DNA from: Petrosia ficiformis
Taxonomy: Eukaryota > Porifera > Demospongiae > Haplosclerida > Petrosiidae
Direction of reading: 5' to 3'
Length of the DNA stretch: 64,000 nt
Assembly: GCA_947044365.1 (NCBI GenBank)
Contig: OX345636.1
Coordinates: forward strand, 26,463,466-26,527,465
Shown here: piece after piece, positions 12,912 through 25,300 of the stretch
Numbering within the stretch: position 1 is the first letter of the stretch
Layout: every line of letters starts with the position of its first letter
Position numbers and translations under genes: made by a program
The notes under the pieces: model-generated
What the model saw: only the letters and a program-made list of their open reading frames with translations
Databases searched by the model: none
Told to the model about the DNA's origin: nothing

Positions 12912-15900
12912 CTATTTAACAAACAAAAAGTTCGAGCTGTTCATTTTTTGATGAACATTTTGTGCAACAATAGATTGTGTTGGCATTGATTTAGGACATG
13001 GTGATGGTCGGAAAATGCCTCCAATATACTTTTTTGATGCATCTTTGTCTCCCTTCTTTGCTGTGACGTAAGAGTCTTTAGAGTGTTCAGGATACTTTGT
13101 GAAGGTGCCTGCTTTACAACCTGCAATGCATTTCGCTGGAGAACTTGGCATAAAAGGTTTGAATTTTTGTTTAGAGATTTGTTGTGATTCTTTTGATGGT
13201 GGAAGAGGTTTTTTAGATTGATAAGGGTTTTCATCGAAGTAATCTTTCCCATGAGTACTGAGCTTAAAAGCACCTCCTTTCCTCTGCTTAATATCAGCAG
13301 CTAATTCTTTTTTTCTTATTTCTTTGGAACCATCGTAAGGTTCCGAAGCATACTTTTGATAACTGCCTATTGTAACATTCACATAACCATATCCTGTTCC
13401 TTGTTTTCCAGGTGTGGTTAAGAAGTTTCGGCCAGGTGATTTATATTTTTCTTTTTGTTTTGTGGTTGCACTAAATGATTCAGTATGATCAGAAAAACAA
13501 CCATAATTGCTCCCTACTCCTGATGGGAGTTTAGTATTACTTGTTGGTGTCCATGACTTGCTAAGGTTTTGCTTGGCTTGTTGCAGTCTGTCTTTACGGC
13601 GGATTTTGACAATATCAGTGTATGCTTCTCCTTCCATTATTCTATAATTGGATGGTAATTGGGATAATTTTGGTGACTGTTCATGCACTGTGTTTGTAAA
13701 GATCGTTATATTGAATACATTTTCATAATAATTATTTTATACAATTATGTGAAACCATAATTATGTTACAGCAGGAGGCCATAATGACGTTGACCAGAAA
13801 GCGTAAGTGAAGGAGCGGTAAACGACCACACATTTAGTTAAATTGGTCAAACTATCTGTCTGACCGTCTGTTACTATTTTTAGAACCCATGTGTATATGC
13901 CTTTGTTAAATATGGCGTTTACACCTCGACGATCTCCAAGGTTAGCTATGAAATGAACTCATCTGGAGACAGAAATGGAGTCACCTACTATCAGGAAAGC
14001 GAGAGCATGCTTTGGGGAAGCCAAGAAATAACTGTTTAGTTCTATTCAAGAGCGTTTGACATCATTGCCTTCTGTCATTGAAGTGATTGCAGTGAAGGCC
14101 TCCCACTGCTTTGCCAATGGCTTCACTAGGAACATCTTCACAGTCTACACGAGCCAGAATGTAACTCAATTCTTTTCTCTGTTATACAGGAAGCTTAGGC
14201 AATGTAGCATATAGTAGCTGTTCAGTCTCTAGAAGCCATATTTAACAAAGGTGTATACACGTGGGTTCTAAAAATAGAAGCAGACGGTCAGACAGATAGT
14301 TTGATTAAATGCGTGGTCGTTTACTGTTCCTACTCTTACGCTTTCTGGTCAATGTCATTATGGGCTCCTGGTTACAGTAATAACCTTAAAGTATTCATAA
14401 TTATGCTTAAAAACAAAGGTAACTCCAATCATGGCTGAAACCCAACAGCCAGTGCTGAGTATTATTGTGGTTTTTGTAGAACATTTGGTTCAGCTAGATC
14501 AGCTATTGGTTTTAGTTTCTACTTAAGCTACAAGCAACTTGTTAAAATTTCTTCCTATTGCTCGCCCATTAATTGACTGAGCCCCCCCCCCCTCCCCTCA
14601 TACATGCTACTTCCATACATATACAACATCTGTGACACAAATATAATACATAATTATAATTACATGTATGTACATTTAACTGTGATTATAACAAAATAAT
14701 TGTGGGGGTAAGCCTATGCAACCAAGATAGTTACAAAGATAGAGCTGGAGCAAGGCAAGGTGAGTGCCTACCTGTGTGCAGACTCTTAATGCATTGACAA
14801 GGTTGGGAAATGAATCCTTGCATATGCTATATTGATGGTGTACGTAATCACAGGTGTTCAATTTGCATCGAATGTAGCTAGCTTTGTCTGTACCTATATT
14901 TGACTGGGCATAACAGATATGCACATGTAAATCTCCTTGCCTTGCTCCAGCTCTGTCTCTTGCCTCTGAAAAGTCTATCTTGCTATCTCCAGAACAGGGT
15001 CCATGGAAACTTAGGGTAGCTAATACTCAACATAAATATGCACAAGTTACAACTGTACTCTGTACATTAATTGGAACTTGCCAAGGCTTGTTATAATCCA
15101 AACTAGGTAGGCGATACTGAGAATTTCCATACAAGTACAAGTACTAAGTATTTTAGCAAAGTTCTTGAGTATTATTCTTTGTCCTGAAAATTTATAAATT
15201 ATGAAATTACCATGTGATGCACATGCTATACTAACTACATATGCTGATTTCAGTACTTATTAGTATTACAGATTATCAAATAGTAATCAATACCATGGAA
15301 GTATTGAATATTTTGACAGCATCACCCACCTTTAGTTTGAACCCGTGAGAAAGCATTCAGGGAAAGCTGTAAACAGTGAAGCTTCTAAAATAACTTATAC
15401 ATTGTGATAAAGGAACACATACATGTATGATCAAACTTCCAGTAATATACCACTTCAATAAATACTTTCTATGAGTGCTTTATCAAGTAGTGGCAGGTGA
15501 TACCAGTAAATTTCATTTCGATACCATACAGAGTAGTATTGATGGTATTGAGTATGATACCAATACTTGATGATGTGCATTGCGCATAATGCACAAGGTT
15601 AGGTAAACGTCAAAGTTTATATAAAAATGTGGAAGCACTATGACAATAATTATTGATCTGTTAAATGGGTGTGTCAGATTAAAATAGAGAGATGTGGTAG
15701 ACACGTACATGTAATTAGGTTTGATAAAAATGACTACTTTTAGTAATACCGTATAGCCGGAAATATTGACGAAAATTATGTTTGGCGATTCATTCAAAAA
15801 AGGCAATTGGCGATTTTGTTTCTGTAACAAGTATAGATGAAACTTTATCTTGCGAAAGAGAGGAAGGAAATATGTTCGATCCGTATGCTGTATCTATGTT

Positions 15901-17047
15901 CCAGAGTGAGAACGGTCGCGTAGTTGGTCACATTCCTAGAAAGATCTCGGCAGCATGTTCTTTGTTTCTTTGCCATGAAGGTAACACTATTACCGCTACA
16001 GTAACTGGTCACAGGAAATTCTCGGAGGATTTGCCTCAAGGAGGATTGGAAGTCCCATGCAAACTTACGTTTAGAGGGAACGAGAAACCACACCCTAAAA
16101 TTTTAAACATTTGCGGACTTTTTTTTGGCGATTTTACAGCTAATCGCCAATTTGCCAATATTTGTTCTTCGTCAATATTTCCGGCTATACAGTAGTTATA
16201 GTATGCCTACTTTATCAAACTATTAGATTAGTTTTAGTTTAATTAACTAAAATAATATTGGGCATACTAAAATGGGTTTTAGTTTTAGTTTTAGTTATCC
16301 ATTATCGGCCAATTTTCCTTTTAGTTAGTTATAGTTATTACAGTAGAATTGTAATTTAGTAGTTAACTAAAAGTCAAAATGCCTTACTAAAATGGGTTTT
16401 AGTTTTAGTTATCCATTATCGGTCAATTTTCCTTTTAGTTAGTTATAGTTATTACAGTAGAATTGTAATTTAGTTATAGTTTAGTTAACTAAAAGTCAAT
16501 GCTTTACTAAAATGGGTTTTAGTTTTAGTTATCCATTATCGGCCAATTTTCCTTTTAGTTAGTTATAGTTATTACAGTAGACTTGTAATTTAGTTATAAT
16601 TTAGTTAACTAAAAGTCAATGCCTTACTAAAATGGGTTTTAGTTTTAGTTAACTAAAACAACACTACACGTAATATGGTATTGTAAATAATCGAAAAGTA
16701 TCAAAATTGTTGGAAAATTGTAAGTATTGTAGATATCGAGTATTTTTGGTATCAATCTGACCATACAGGGACCTATTATCAAGACCATACAGGGAGATAC
16801 CAAATATACATCTACAAAACGAATGTATACAGTGATCAGTCAGAATTGCTCACCTGTTGAATTTGCTGTCAAAATAGCCAGTTTGCAAAGCACTTTTGGT
16901 CTTTGATCCTCCGACCATCATCTGCTTACCTTTTCCTGCGTCAGTGTTGAAAGGCTTATTATTAGGTGGTGTGTATGGATCATTTACAGTCGTATATCCC
17001 AGTTCTTTGAAGACACCTAGCCTTTCCATATCAGTTTTGGTAGCCAT
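12912..17047 (-). CDS. CFAP96: CFAP96 (C4orf47/UPF0602) cilia- and flagella-associated protein
   Basis: Two exons: 17047-16854 and 13641-12912 (stop TAG at 12914-12912). They join in phase (AG|A makes Arg) across a GTGAGC donor and an ATAG acceptor to give 307 residues, close to the human protein's length. Exon 1 reads TDMERLGVFKELGYTT, then KGKQMMVGGSK and GYFDSKF. Exon 2 starts IMEGEAYTDI and carries KGTGYGYVNVTIG, a FKLSTHGKDYFDENPY block and PSSPAKCIAGCKAGTF near the end. All are diagnostic of this family, which is associated with ciliary and flagellar microtubules. No membrane segment. The 3.2-kb intron contains at least three mobile elements, while both exons are intact, so the gene looks functional. 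The start is the first ATG, matching the conserved N-terminus. Confidence 0.92.
13772..14370. mobile_element. 599-bp TIR element (non-autonomous)
   Basis: Inverted repeats of about 148 bp (13772-13920 and 14224-14370) are about 90% alike by eye, beginning CAGGAG and including AACGACCAC and TGTCTGACCGTCTG. The 7-bp duplication GTTACAG flanks it at 13765-13771 and 14371-14377. The middle (about 300 bp) has no convincing ORF. It sits in the CFAP96 intron. The superfamily is uncertain because the TSD is 7 bp. Confidence 0.85.
14738..14957. repeat. short inverted-repeat element
   Basis: The arm GAGCTGGAGCAAGGCAAGG near 14742 recurs inverted near 14937-14955. A small non-autonomous element is possible, but TSDs were not identified. 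Confidence 0.4.
15749..16192. mobile_element. TA-flanked TIR element carrying a HIRAN-like frame
   Basis: The termini are CCGTATAGCCGGAAATATT at the left and its near-perfect inverse at the right (one mismatch near the tip), flanked by TA at 15747-15748 and 16193-16194. It is 444 bp long. Nearly all of it is filled by the reading frame described separately. A similar element with related tips lies at 54897-55447. There is no room for a transposase, so it must be moved in trans. The TA target suggests a Tc1/mariner-like source, but this is an inference. Confidence 0.75.
15770..16195 (+). CDS. HIRAN-like domain reading frame inside a TIR element
   Basis: A stop-free frame of about 140 codons. 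HIRAN-like signatures: LSCEREEGNMFDPYAVSMF matches the REx2Nx2DPxAV core; VVGHIPRKIS matches the following strand; and VTGHRK and GGLEVPC match the extended invertebrate version of the domain. HIRAN domains (as in HLTF/Rad5) bind DNA ends, so a DNA-contact role is conceivable. No ATG precedes the core: the first ATG in frame lies within the domain. The piece is therefore truncated at its N-terminus, or would need an upstream start. Confidence 0.6.
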   Translation, partial: RKLCLAIHSKKAIGDFVSVTSIDETLSCEREEGNMFDPYAVSMFQSENGRVVGHIPRKISAACSLFLCHEGNTITATVTGHRKFSEDLPQGGLEVPCKLTFRGNEKPHPKILNICGLFFGDFTANRQFANICSSSIFPAIQ

Positions 17048-17615
17048 GATCTTTGATGTTTTTATTATCGATCAGTAGTTACTATAGCAACATAATTGGG
17101 CTGGACTTACCGCTGTACCGTATTGTTTGTAATTCTGTATTATCTATTTCAAGTTTTAGCCCCTCCTTTTTTTTGTGCCTTAAGCTATAAGCTCGAAGAA
17201 GCTAAGCGATCGTGAACGAATATCGAATATCGAATATGAATTCTGTGGGAGGAGTTTATGTATTCAATATATTATTATTCAGCAGTCTGCACATGCACAC
17301 AGTCTGGCGTTACCGCCCCTTCGCTTGGCCAATTGGAGGAGGAAGGGTATGGGGAAAAGCGTATGTCGTACTTGTACAAGCTGGAATGTGGATTAAGTCT
17401 GCACATGCAAGAATGATATCGAAAGAAGCATAGACAACTTCAAGAACTTTGGGCGAGAAAAAGGACAAAAAAGGTACATGTAAGATATATATACACAGTA
17501 TTGCTGTAGGATATATATATATATAGCATACTTGTGCAGTGATAACTAGAAACAAATACATATGCATATATATATATATATATAATTATATATATATATA
17601 TATATATAAATAATA

Positions 17616-17651
<36 letters not shown>

Positions 17652-18673
17652 TAATTATATAATATATAATTATAGTAGAGTCAGTTATCAGACAACACTA
17701 GGACGCTATAGTGATGATGATCGCTAGCTTGGTCTTGTAGTTATAAACTTGCAAAAATGAAATTCGGACACACCTATGATCGGAAAAAATAATGTATTTA
17801 CGGACAACTATTCATACGTTGTATAGAACTGCTGGAAATAAATGGCTACTTTACCATTTGCTGCAACAACATCTACTCTAGTCATAAACCAAATCTCGTA
17901 TCTTACAGTTGCTTGACTGATTTTTTGTATTCAACTATCTGGACCATTTTGTGCAATCAAAAATCGGCCACACCTTTTAAAGTGTTTAATGGAAGTATAA
18001 GTTTTAGAATTTTTTGGTGACTAATACAATTTGAAGAATTTATTATTTCCAAATGAACTCTCTACTAATTACATAATTATAATTATACATGCATGTTGAA
18101 ATATTAGTTGGTTACATTGTATCAGCAAGATACATGTACCTAATGCCTTTCAGGAAATATTAGTTATGACACATCCCTTTGTGATCCACTGGGTTTTCAG
18201 CCATCTTACAAAAAACAAATTCTTATTGACAAGATTTACATGTAACTCAACCTATGTACTAATCATCTAGCACAAGATGGCTGAAAAACAACAGTCTAGT
18301 GTACCCTGACCCTTTGCTTGGAGAAGGAAGGATCTGGTCTGCTTATTATATATTAGTTACCGAAAAACAGTTTATCCAATCAAATTTGTGAGTAGGAATG
18401 ATGTTGTTGTAACTACTAGTTGTACTTCATATTGTGGGCATGCATCATGGCTGCTATTTCCAAACATTCAGATGAGTAGGACTGCAATAAACCCTGAACA
18501 CTGCAGCATGATAAATTGATGAAGATTTTATTTTGATGAGTGTGTAATTCATGTTTTCTGTTTCTAAACTACAAGAAATAAAGACTGTATCACATCTTTT
18601 TATCCATCTATGTGTTTCTACTGTGATACTCGTAAATATGTTTTTTATTTACTAAGTCACTTTATTATTGCAG
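17048..18673. other. promoter side of CFAP96 and AT-rich DNA, no gene seen
   Basis: The first few hundred bases presumably hold the CFAP96 promoter. No motif is clear enough to call. The rest is AT-rich with a long TA microsatellite and no supported coding. Confidence 0.45.
17561..17673. repeat. (TA)n microsatellite
   Basis: Long runs of TA broken by ATAATTATA, forming an almost perfectly self-complementary tract. Confidence 0.9.
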
Positions 18674-19352
18674 GAAAAAACTATGAAAGTGACTCATTCA
18701 CAAACAGGGAATAAACATGTACAAGTATGTCTATGTGTCATGTGTGTTATAGGATATTACATGTATATATATAATATATGATTATAATTATTATATGCAG
18801 TATGTAACACAAAACAGTTAACGTTCCGTTTGTAGCTAGTAAACACCATAACTTGCAAAGAACACTTCAAAAACTGCCGATTCATGTCACGGGAGCAGTA
18901 AGATAATTTTGATTGTGTGCGTTTTTAATTGTGCAAATGAACATTAATTGTTTAAACGGACGCTCTGTAAAACTACAAAAACGAAAGGTTTACTTTATGT
19001 GTGTTGCATGCTGTTTATAATACAGGAGGAATGATGATATTACATACTTAATATATACACATGTATATTATTATATATAATTATTATATACATGTATATA
19101 TATATTTATATATATCAGAGTTTTTGATAAGTTTTGAAGCATGGGGCATACAGGTACACAGCAGTATCTTAACTAAAATGAAAATTTCCCAATAATGGGT
19201 ACTTTTAGTTAGTTAACTAAAACTGAAATCATTTTAGTAAGTTTCACTATAACTACAGCATATAACTAAAAATAAACAACAGTGGTGATTACTCAACGAG
19301 TACATGTACATACTGTACTGTATAGACACATACATGATGTTATCGGAGATGT

Positions 19353-19383
<31 letters not shown>

Positions 19384-22300
19384 CACCCATGTACATGTAC
19401 ATTATATACACATACATCAGTCAAATTGACTACCAATGTCATCTTAAAGGAGTCAATGAAATTATTTTCAAAAGTGAATACTATAACAACATTAAAAAAG
19501 AAAAAAACTTAATGATATAAAAAATGTAATAATATAATCAAGTAGAACAATATATAGTTACTAGCATCATTTATTGAAAATACGATGTTGTCGTTCATCT
19601 ATCATTATGCCATAAACACAACTTTGCTGCAACTCTTTCCTGACATCATCTTTAAATGCAATGAGAAATAGCCAACTGCATTTATTTCACTACCTCTGGG
19701 CTAGTATACTTGGCATTCTCTCCTACATACAAATGGGTTATACTATCACATCCCTGAAGCTTAATGAGTTCATTTAGAGAGGTATATTTCAAAGAAGTCA
19801 CATCTTCCTTTGCCAGCCAGTAAATATTTCTCAAGGCTGCCATGACACCTTTTTCAGTAATGGTGGTCGATCTCGACAGAGCAGCTGTTACAGTAGCTCC
19901 TGAAGTTTTCAAGAGGTAAGCCTCGGTAGCTGCAGAGTGATCTCCACTTCTACTATGCTTCTTTATGTCAGAGATTCTAAAATTCTTACAACCTGAAGTG
20001 TAGGTGTTGTCCTTGTTCGACTGCTCACAATACTTACTGTACATGTGATGTAGATCTTCGTCGTACCTCAGCCAGACAAATTTCTCCAACCATGAACTGC
20101 TGAAGGCTCGTTTGTACACCTTCCGACTTGATGGATGGATATACTGACTTGTCACTTTCTTTGTCACTTTCTGTCTCAAAAGTCTTTTTGGCTCCAAGTC
20201 AAAGCCCGAGGCTGACTCAAAATAATTGTATAAGATTGCCATTTTCAAACTCTAGCACATGTCAATTACCTAATGTGCATGCACAAAACCACATGTCACA
20301 TTAAAAACTGTTGTCAATGGAGGTGAGGTAAGTCTCAGAACAGTCGACAAAGATATACAAAAAGAAGTCAAATGACGAAGTGACGAATAGCTAGCTAAAA
20401 CACTGACATACATGTACATATATATAAACACATACATGATACTTCAACATACATGTATTCATACAAGTACACTTAGTACATGTGTACATACTGTATAGAC
20501 ACATACATGTACCTATGCCCTAAGCTTCCAGGCATCTTATAACTATTATGTTTAGTTTAATATCATAAGGTTAATACATCATTATACAGTAACTCAATAC
20601 CCTTACATGTACTATAGGGTATATTTTAATGTCATACAATTAAATACATAACAGACATGGGGGTCAATTACAATGCAATGACGTAATATATTACTATTAC
20701 CTCTATTACTATTACTGCCTAAGTCAATGTTACTGTTATGGATTAGTACACACATACATGTAGAAGTCAAGTGTAGGCTCGAGTACATTTACTTATTAAT
20801 TGTAGGCTCAAGTGCACATACATGTACATGTAAATGTCAGGTATAGGCTCAAGTTCACAGACTTAAGTACGCACTGTACAGTATACACATACATGTACAT
20901 GTATACATCAAGTGTATGCTCAAGTACACATATATACAGTACATGTATATATCAATTGTAGGCTCAAGTACGCACTGTACAGTATACACATACATGTACA
21001 TGTATACATCAAGTGTATGCTCAAGTACACATACATACAGTACATGTATATATCAATTGTAGGCTCAAGTACGCACTGTACAGTATACACATACATGTAC
21101 ATGTATACATCAAGTGTATGCTGAAGTACATGTACATATTAATTGTAGGCTCAAGTACGCACTGTATAGCATACACATACATGTACATATCAGGTGTAGG
21201 CTCGAGTACACACTATACAGTATATGTACATATCAATTGTATGCATTATACTGTATACACATCAAGTGTAAGCTCGAGTACACTACACACATGCATATCA
21301 TCTGTAAGCTAGTAATGTGCACTTTTTCAATGCTTTTCATAATTAACCTATTTACAATTGATGTAATCGGTCATACGCTCAATAGGCTCATAAAGGCGTA
21401 CAGCAAGAGAGTCACCTTCAAAGCATTTTAAACATGGACCGGTGAGGTCTATGTCTATATATTGTATATAGACCTAAGAGGAGGGCTATATTTTTTAATA
21501 TATATAGACCTGTCTGACCACTCTGTGTACACTATGCAGGTGATGTCATCATCATAGTATATAGTATGCTAATAGGTCCTATATACTGCATATGAGACCC
21601 TCGTTTTGTGTCCTTGGATGGGATATAGCAAAGTTATGTATACGTATGTGTATACATGTACATGTATTATTAGTATATTATATAGTATGCTAATAGGTCC
21701 TATATCACATCTGAGGACACAAAACAAGGGTCCTATATTCAGTATATAGGACCTATTAGCGTACTATGTACAATATATTGTATGATGGTAACATCTCCTG
21801 CATAGTATCCACATGGAAGGTCTATATACGAAATATAGAACATTACCCTAACCACAAATATTTCTCCCTTAATATAATTATTTTTATTGCAGATTTATCA
21901 TAGACTAAAAACAAAGGAAGAAATGAGTAAAACACAAGTTGTTGGTGCAAGCCTGGATCTCTTACATGTAAGGGTTCCTTGTGAGATGTGAGACAGCCTT
22001 ATCAGGTTTTTTACTTCATATATTGTAGCTACATTACCCTAACCAAGTAGTATAATAATTGTGCAAGCCACAGAATATAATGGGTTGACTGAGAACCTAG
22101 ACAATGAAAGCACAAAAGTGCTGCATTCTCGGTGCTGTTGTAAAAAAAAAACGATTATCACAATATTGCAAATCCCATTATTACATTGATGATGATAATA
22201 GCATTATTGTGGTTGAGAAGGAATGCATTTGTGTTGTGCAGAACCCTCAGTGTTTAATGCATGTTATTAGTTGAGTAATAACGAGTCTCACTTTAGATGT

Positions 22301-25300
22301 TGTGTCTGCCAATGTGGCATCAAAAAATAGAGCTTTCCTCCCCTTCTTGATTGGAGAGATGGTGGTAACAGCTCCATGGACATTAACACTGGTGCAAGGT
22401 TCGTCAATTTCCTTGAGTTGACTTATATCTCTCTTTCTTGATTCGCTATCCATAATTTTTTGGTGACTGCTGACAGTTGATATGTGTCTTTGAGGTAGAA
22501 TAATATGAAAAAACTGTATAGCACTTTTCTTTAGAGGAGCATAACATCCATGGATTAGCGGCAAGTGTAAAAGTTAAAAGCCACAAAAATACACAATGGC
22601 TCAACAACCGTAACTGAAGCAATTCTTAACTGTGATATTTACATGCATTTCTGCAAAAAGCATCTTGGGACTGTTTCTGTGGAAGTTGAGCTCCTTGAAA
22701 GTAAAATGCTATGTGGTAGTGTTAATTAATGCTAATGAAGTGTCCAGCTGATTTTGCTATATATATATATATATAATATATTTAGCTACTTTTGCTTTTG
22801 TGCTGCTTACTCCTGCTTTTGGCTTTTGCTTTGTTTTGTTGCTTTGAATCACTTTCATTATCATTGTTATGTTCGTAGTTAGTTACAAAGGTAGCAGCAA
22901 ACTTAGCCAAACACATACTCTGATAGTTTTGTGGTCTATGTTGGTATCTATTGATGAGGCTCTTCTGGAACACATTGGTATCATCATCATCAAGCTTATT
23001 AAGTGATTTGGAATCTTTCAGCACAGCTATTCTCTCATTCTTAGAGTTAGTGTCTACAAACACTACAGCTCTACTCAACTGTTGCATAGGCAGTGAGAGA
23101 ATTCTTTACACAGCTTCTTGGGCACTAACTTCTCTATGGGTCAAAAAGGCAGAGCCAACTCTTTTTAATTGTGTTTTAAAATCTTCAGTTCTAGCTTCAG
23201 AAATAACAATTCAGCCATAGCTCTCTCTGTCTTCATGATATAAGAGGCTATGTACATGACACAGGCATAGGCATTCAGTACAAACTGTAATTCAATATTA
23301 GTACTAGGTGGATGGGGAAAGTTAAAACGACAAGAATAGTTTCTCTTGCAATATGAGGAATGCTTGTGTTGTTGAAGCAATAGGACTAACTCTTTCTATT
23401 TCACATCCTCCTCAGGAATAGCACATGATATGTACTGGTTAATGAAATCACAAACCTCATTCTTCTGACTGACACCATACTTAGGGGCATCTTTCACCCA
23501 TATCTCACAATGTGCATGAGGGGGATCCTTTAGCTTGAAATTCAATTCTAATGCCATAGTCTGCATTTCACCCAATAGTTTTCCTGAGGAGTTCAGAAAT
23601 ACTTGGAAAAAGGTATTCAGTCAATACTGAAAATGTCTGGCTGCAGTAACTGGATTACATCTCAACCATCTGGACTTTTCATCAAAAGAGAGGGCAGGCT
23701 CTTGTTCATCAGTATAGCTAACACCATATTGCCGGGCAATGCATTGGATCATATTGGTCCACTTCATATCAGCAGCAGAAAATGTAAAAAACAATGTAGG
23801 TGTACCTAGCTGGCGAATCATGGCTAATACCTCAAAAAGTACGCTGGTAATATGGTGGGGAACCTCTAACATTTTTTATGAATCTGACCTTCTGCTGGTG
23901 CTATGGATACTACTACTTCACTAAAAATTTCAGGGTTTTCAATAGACGTTTTATCTTTAAAAACAGCAATACAGTCCATTTTTTTGGCGGAAGTGTCTTT
24001 GGCTCGAAATTGTCCTATTGTATAAATCCCTAATTGGGACAAACAATCTACATGGGACTGGACTTCGCCAATACTTACTAACATCACCCCCGCCCCAACA
24101 GTATTTTCGGTAATGCAAAAATCTGGCCAACCTTGGAACGATTGTATCTCTGATGTTGAGGTGTCCATCAGCGTGTAGTTCATAGACCACTCGGTACCTT
24201 GTTCAGTACTACTTGTACTCATTTCTGTCTGACCTGAGTAACGTAAAATAAGCGATACTAAAGAGATTATGAATGTTTTGCCTTCATCATTATTCATTTT
24301 TGATGAGATTCTAATTAACTGGCAAAAAGTAGCTTTCTTAGTGTGATGGTTAAAAGTTTCAATTGATTCATGGGCCTTACACGCACATTCTGGAATACTT
24401 TCAGTACCATGTTTAAAAACATGTTCGTAGGCTTTATCCTTTTCTTGTTTTATGTAGTACCCATCTCTCTTCTGATGGTCAAACAATAATTTGTAATAAT
24501 CGTGGCTGTTTGCAATTGCTTGGAGTTCCGACAACTCAGCTGTTATCCTTATTTACTAAACCCAACATCTTCAGAAACGTTCTCTGTACAGTTTCATCAC
24601 TTGCCGGTGAAGAGTAGCCTGGTGTAATAGCTTTATTTGGTGTGGGATTGGCGACTGCATTTGGCTCCGAGTTTGTATTGGTGATCTTGATCTAGAGTGT
24701 GGTTTTAGAAAGGTGCCACAGCTTTTGGTTTTTTCTTTCTTTCTTTTCCTGGTAGGTAGTGGAGAGGAAGGAGGAGAAGAAGGAGGAGAAGGCGATGAAA
24801 TCGATAATGTGGCCATTATTGATTGAGAGAATGAGTGAGTGTTGCTGAATAGCGCCAATCTCACACACTGACAAACAGTGAGAGAGAATCAAACAGGAAG
24901 ATGAGAGAGAATCAAACAGAAGATGCGAGAGACTCTATAGCTCGCTAACAAACAGGAGGATGAGAGAGAATCTATAGCTCACGGACAGTTAAGAAAATTG
25001 GTGTAGTGAGGTGACAGAAATAAAGTGAGTGAGTGTCACTGAATAGCGCCAATCTATCACACTGACATGCAGGAATATGAGAGAGAATCAATAGCTCGTT
25101 GACAAACAGGAGGATGAGAGAGAATCTCTAGACAAAATTAGTACAACACCGAACACTAGATCATAGACCGACCTGGAGTCAATCAACTGGAAGTTATGTA
25201 CTCTAGTGGCGGAATCTCTCTAGGAGTCTGGATATGACGGTACTACCACACCTAGCAACTCCTACTATACATATGTTGCTTATTGTGAGTGGGCGGCTGG

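Larger units (their letters stand above)
15716..16666. mobile_element. hAT-type MITE with amplified core, host of a nested element
   Basis: The right end reads ACTAAAACAACACTA and is followed by CACGTAAT. The left end begins TAGGTTTGATAAAAATG after CATGTAAT, a near-matching 8-bp TSD. Comparison with relatives at 57474-57750 and 60241-60474 shows the same parts, with part of the left terminus deleted. The core contains three 120-bp tandem units (anchor AATGGGTTTTAG at 16271, 16391, 16511, plus the final 16631). The element is interrupted at a TA by the 15749-16192 element. Confidence 0.75.

Noticed and set aside
20912..21431. Overlapping ORFs in both directions at 20.9-21.4 kb
   Set aside because: They arise from the 101-bp tandem repeat, are rich in Tyr/Ile/His from TACATA runs and repeat with its period.
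24571..24864. Separate small Ser/Pro-rich gene upstream of 24534
   Set aside because: Alignment with 33424-33100 shows it is the N-terminus of PD-(D/E)XK-like copy 1, separated by frameshifts.
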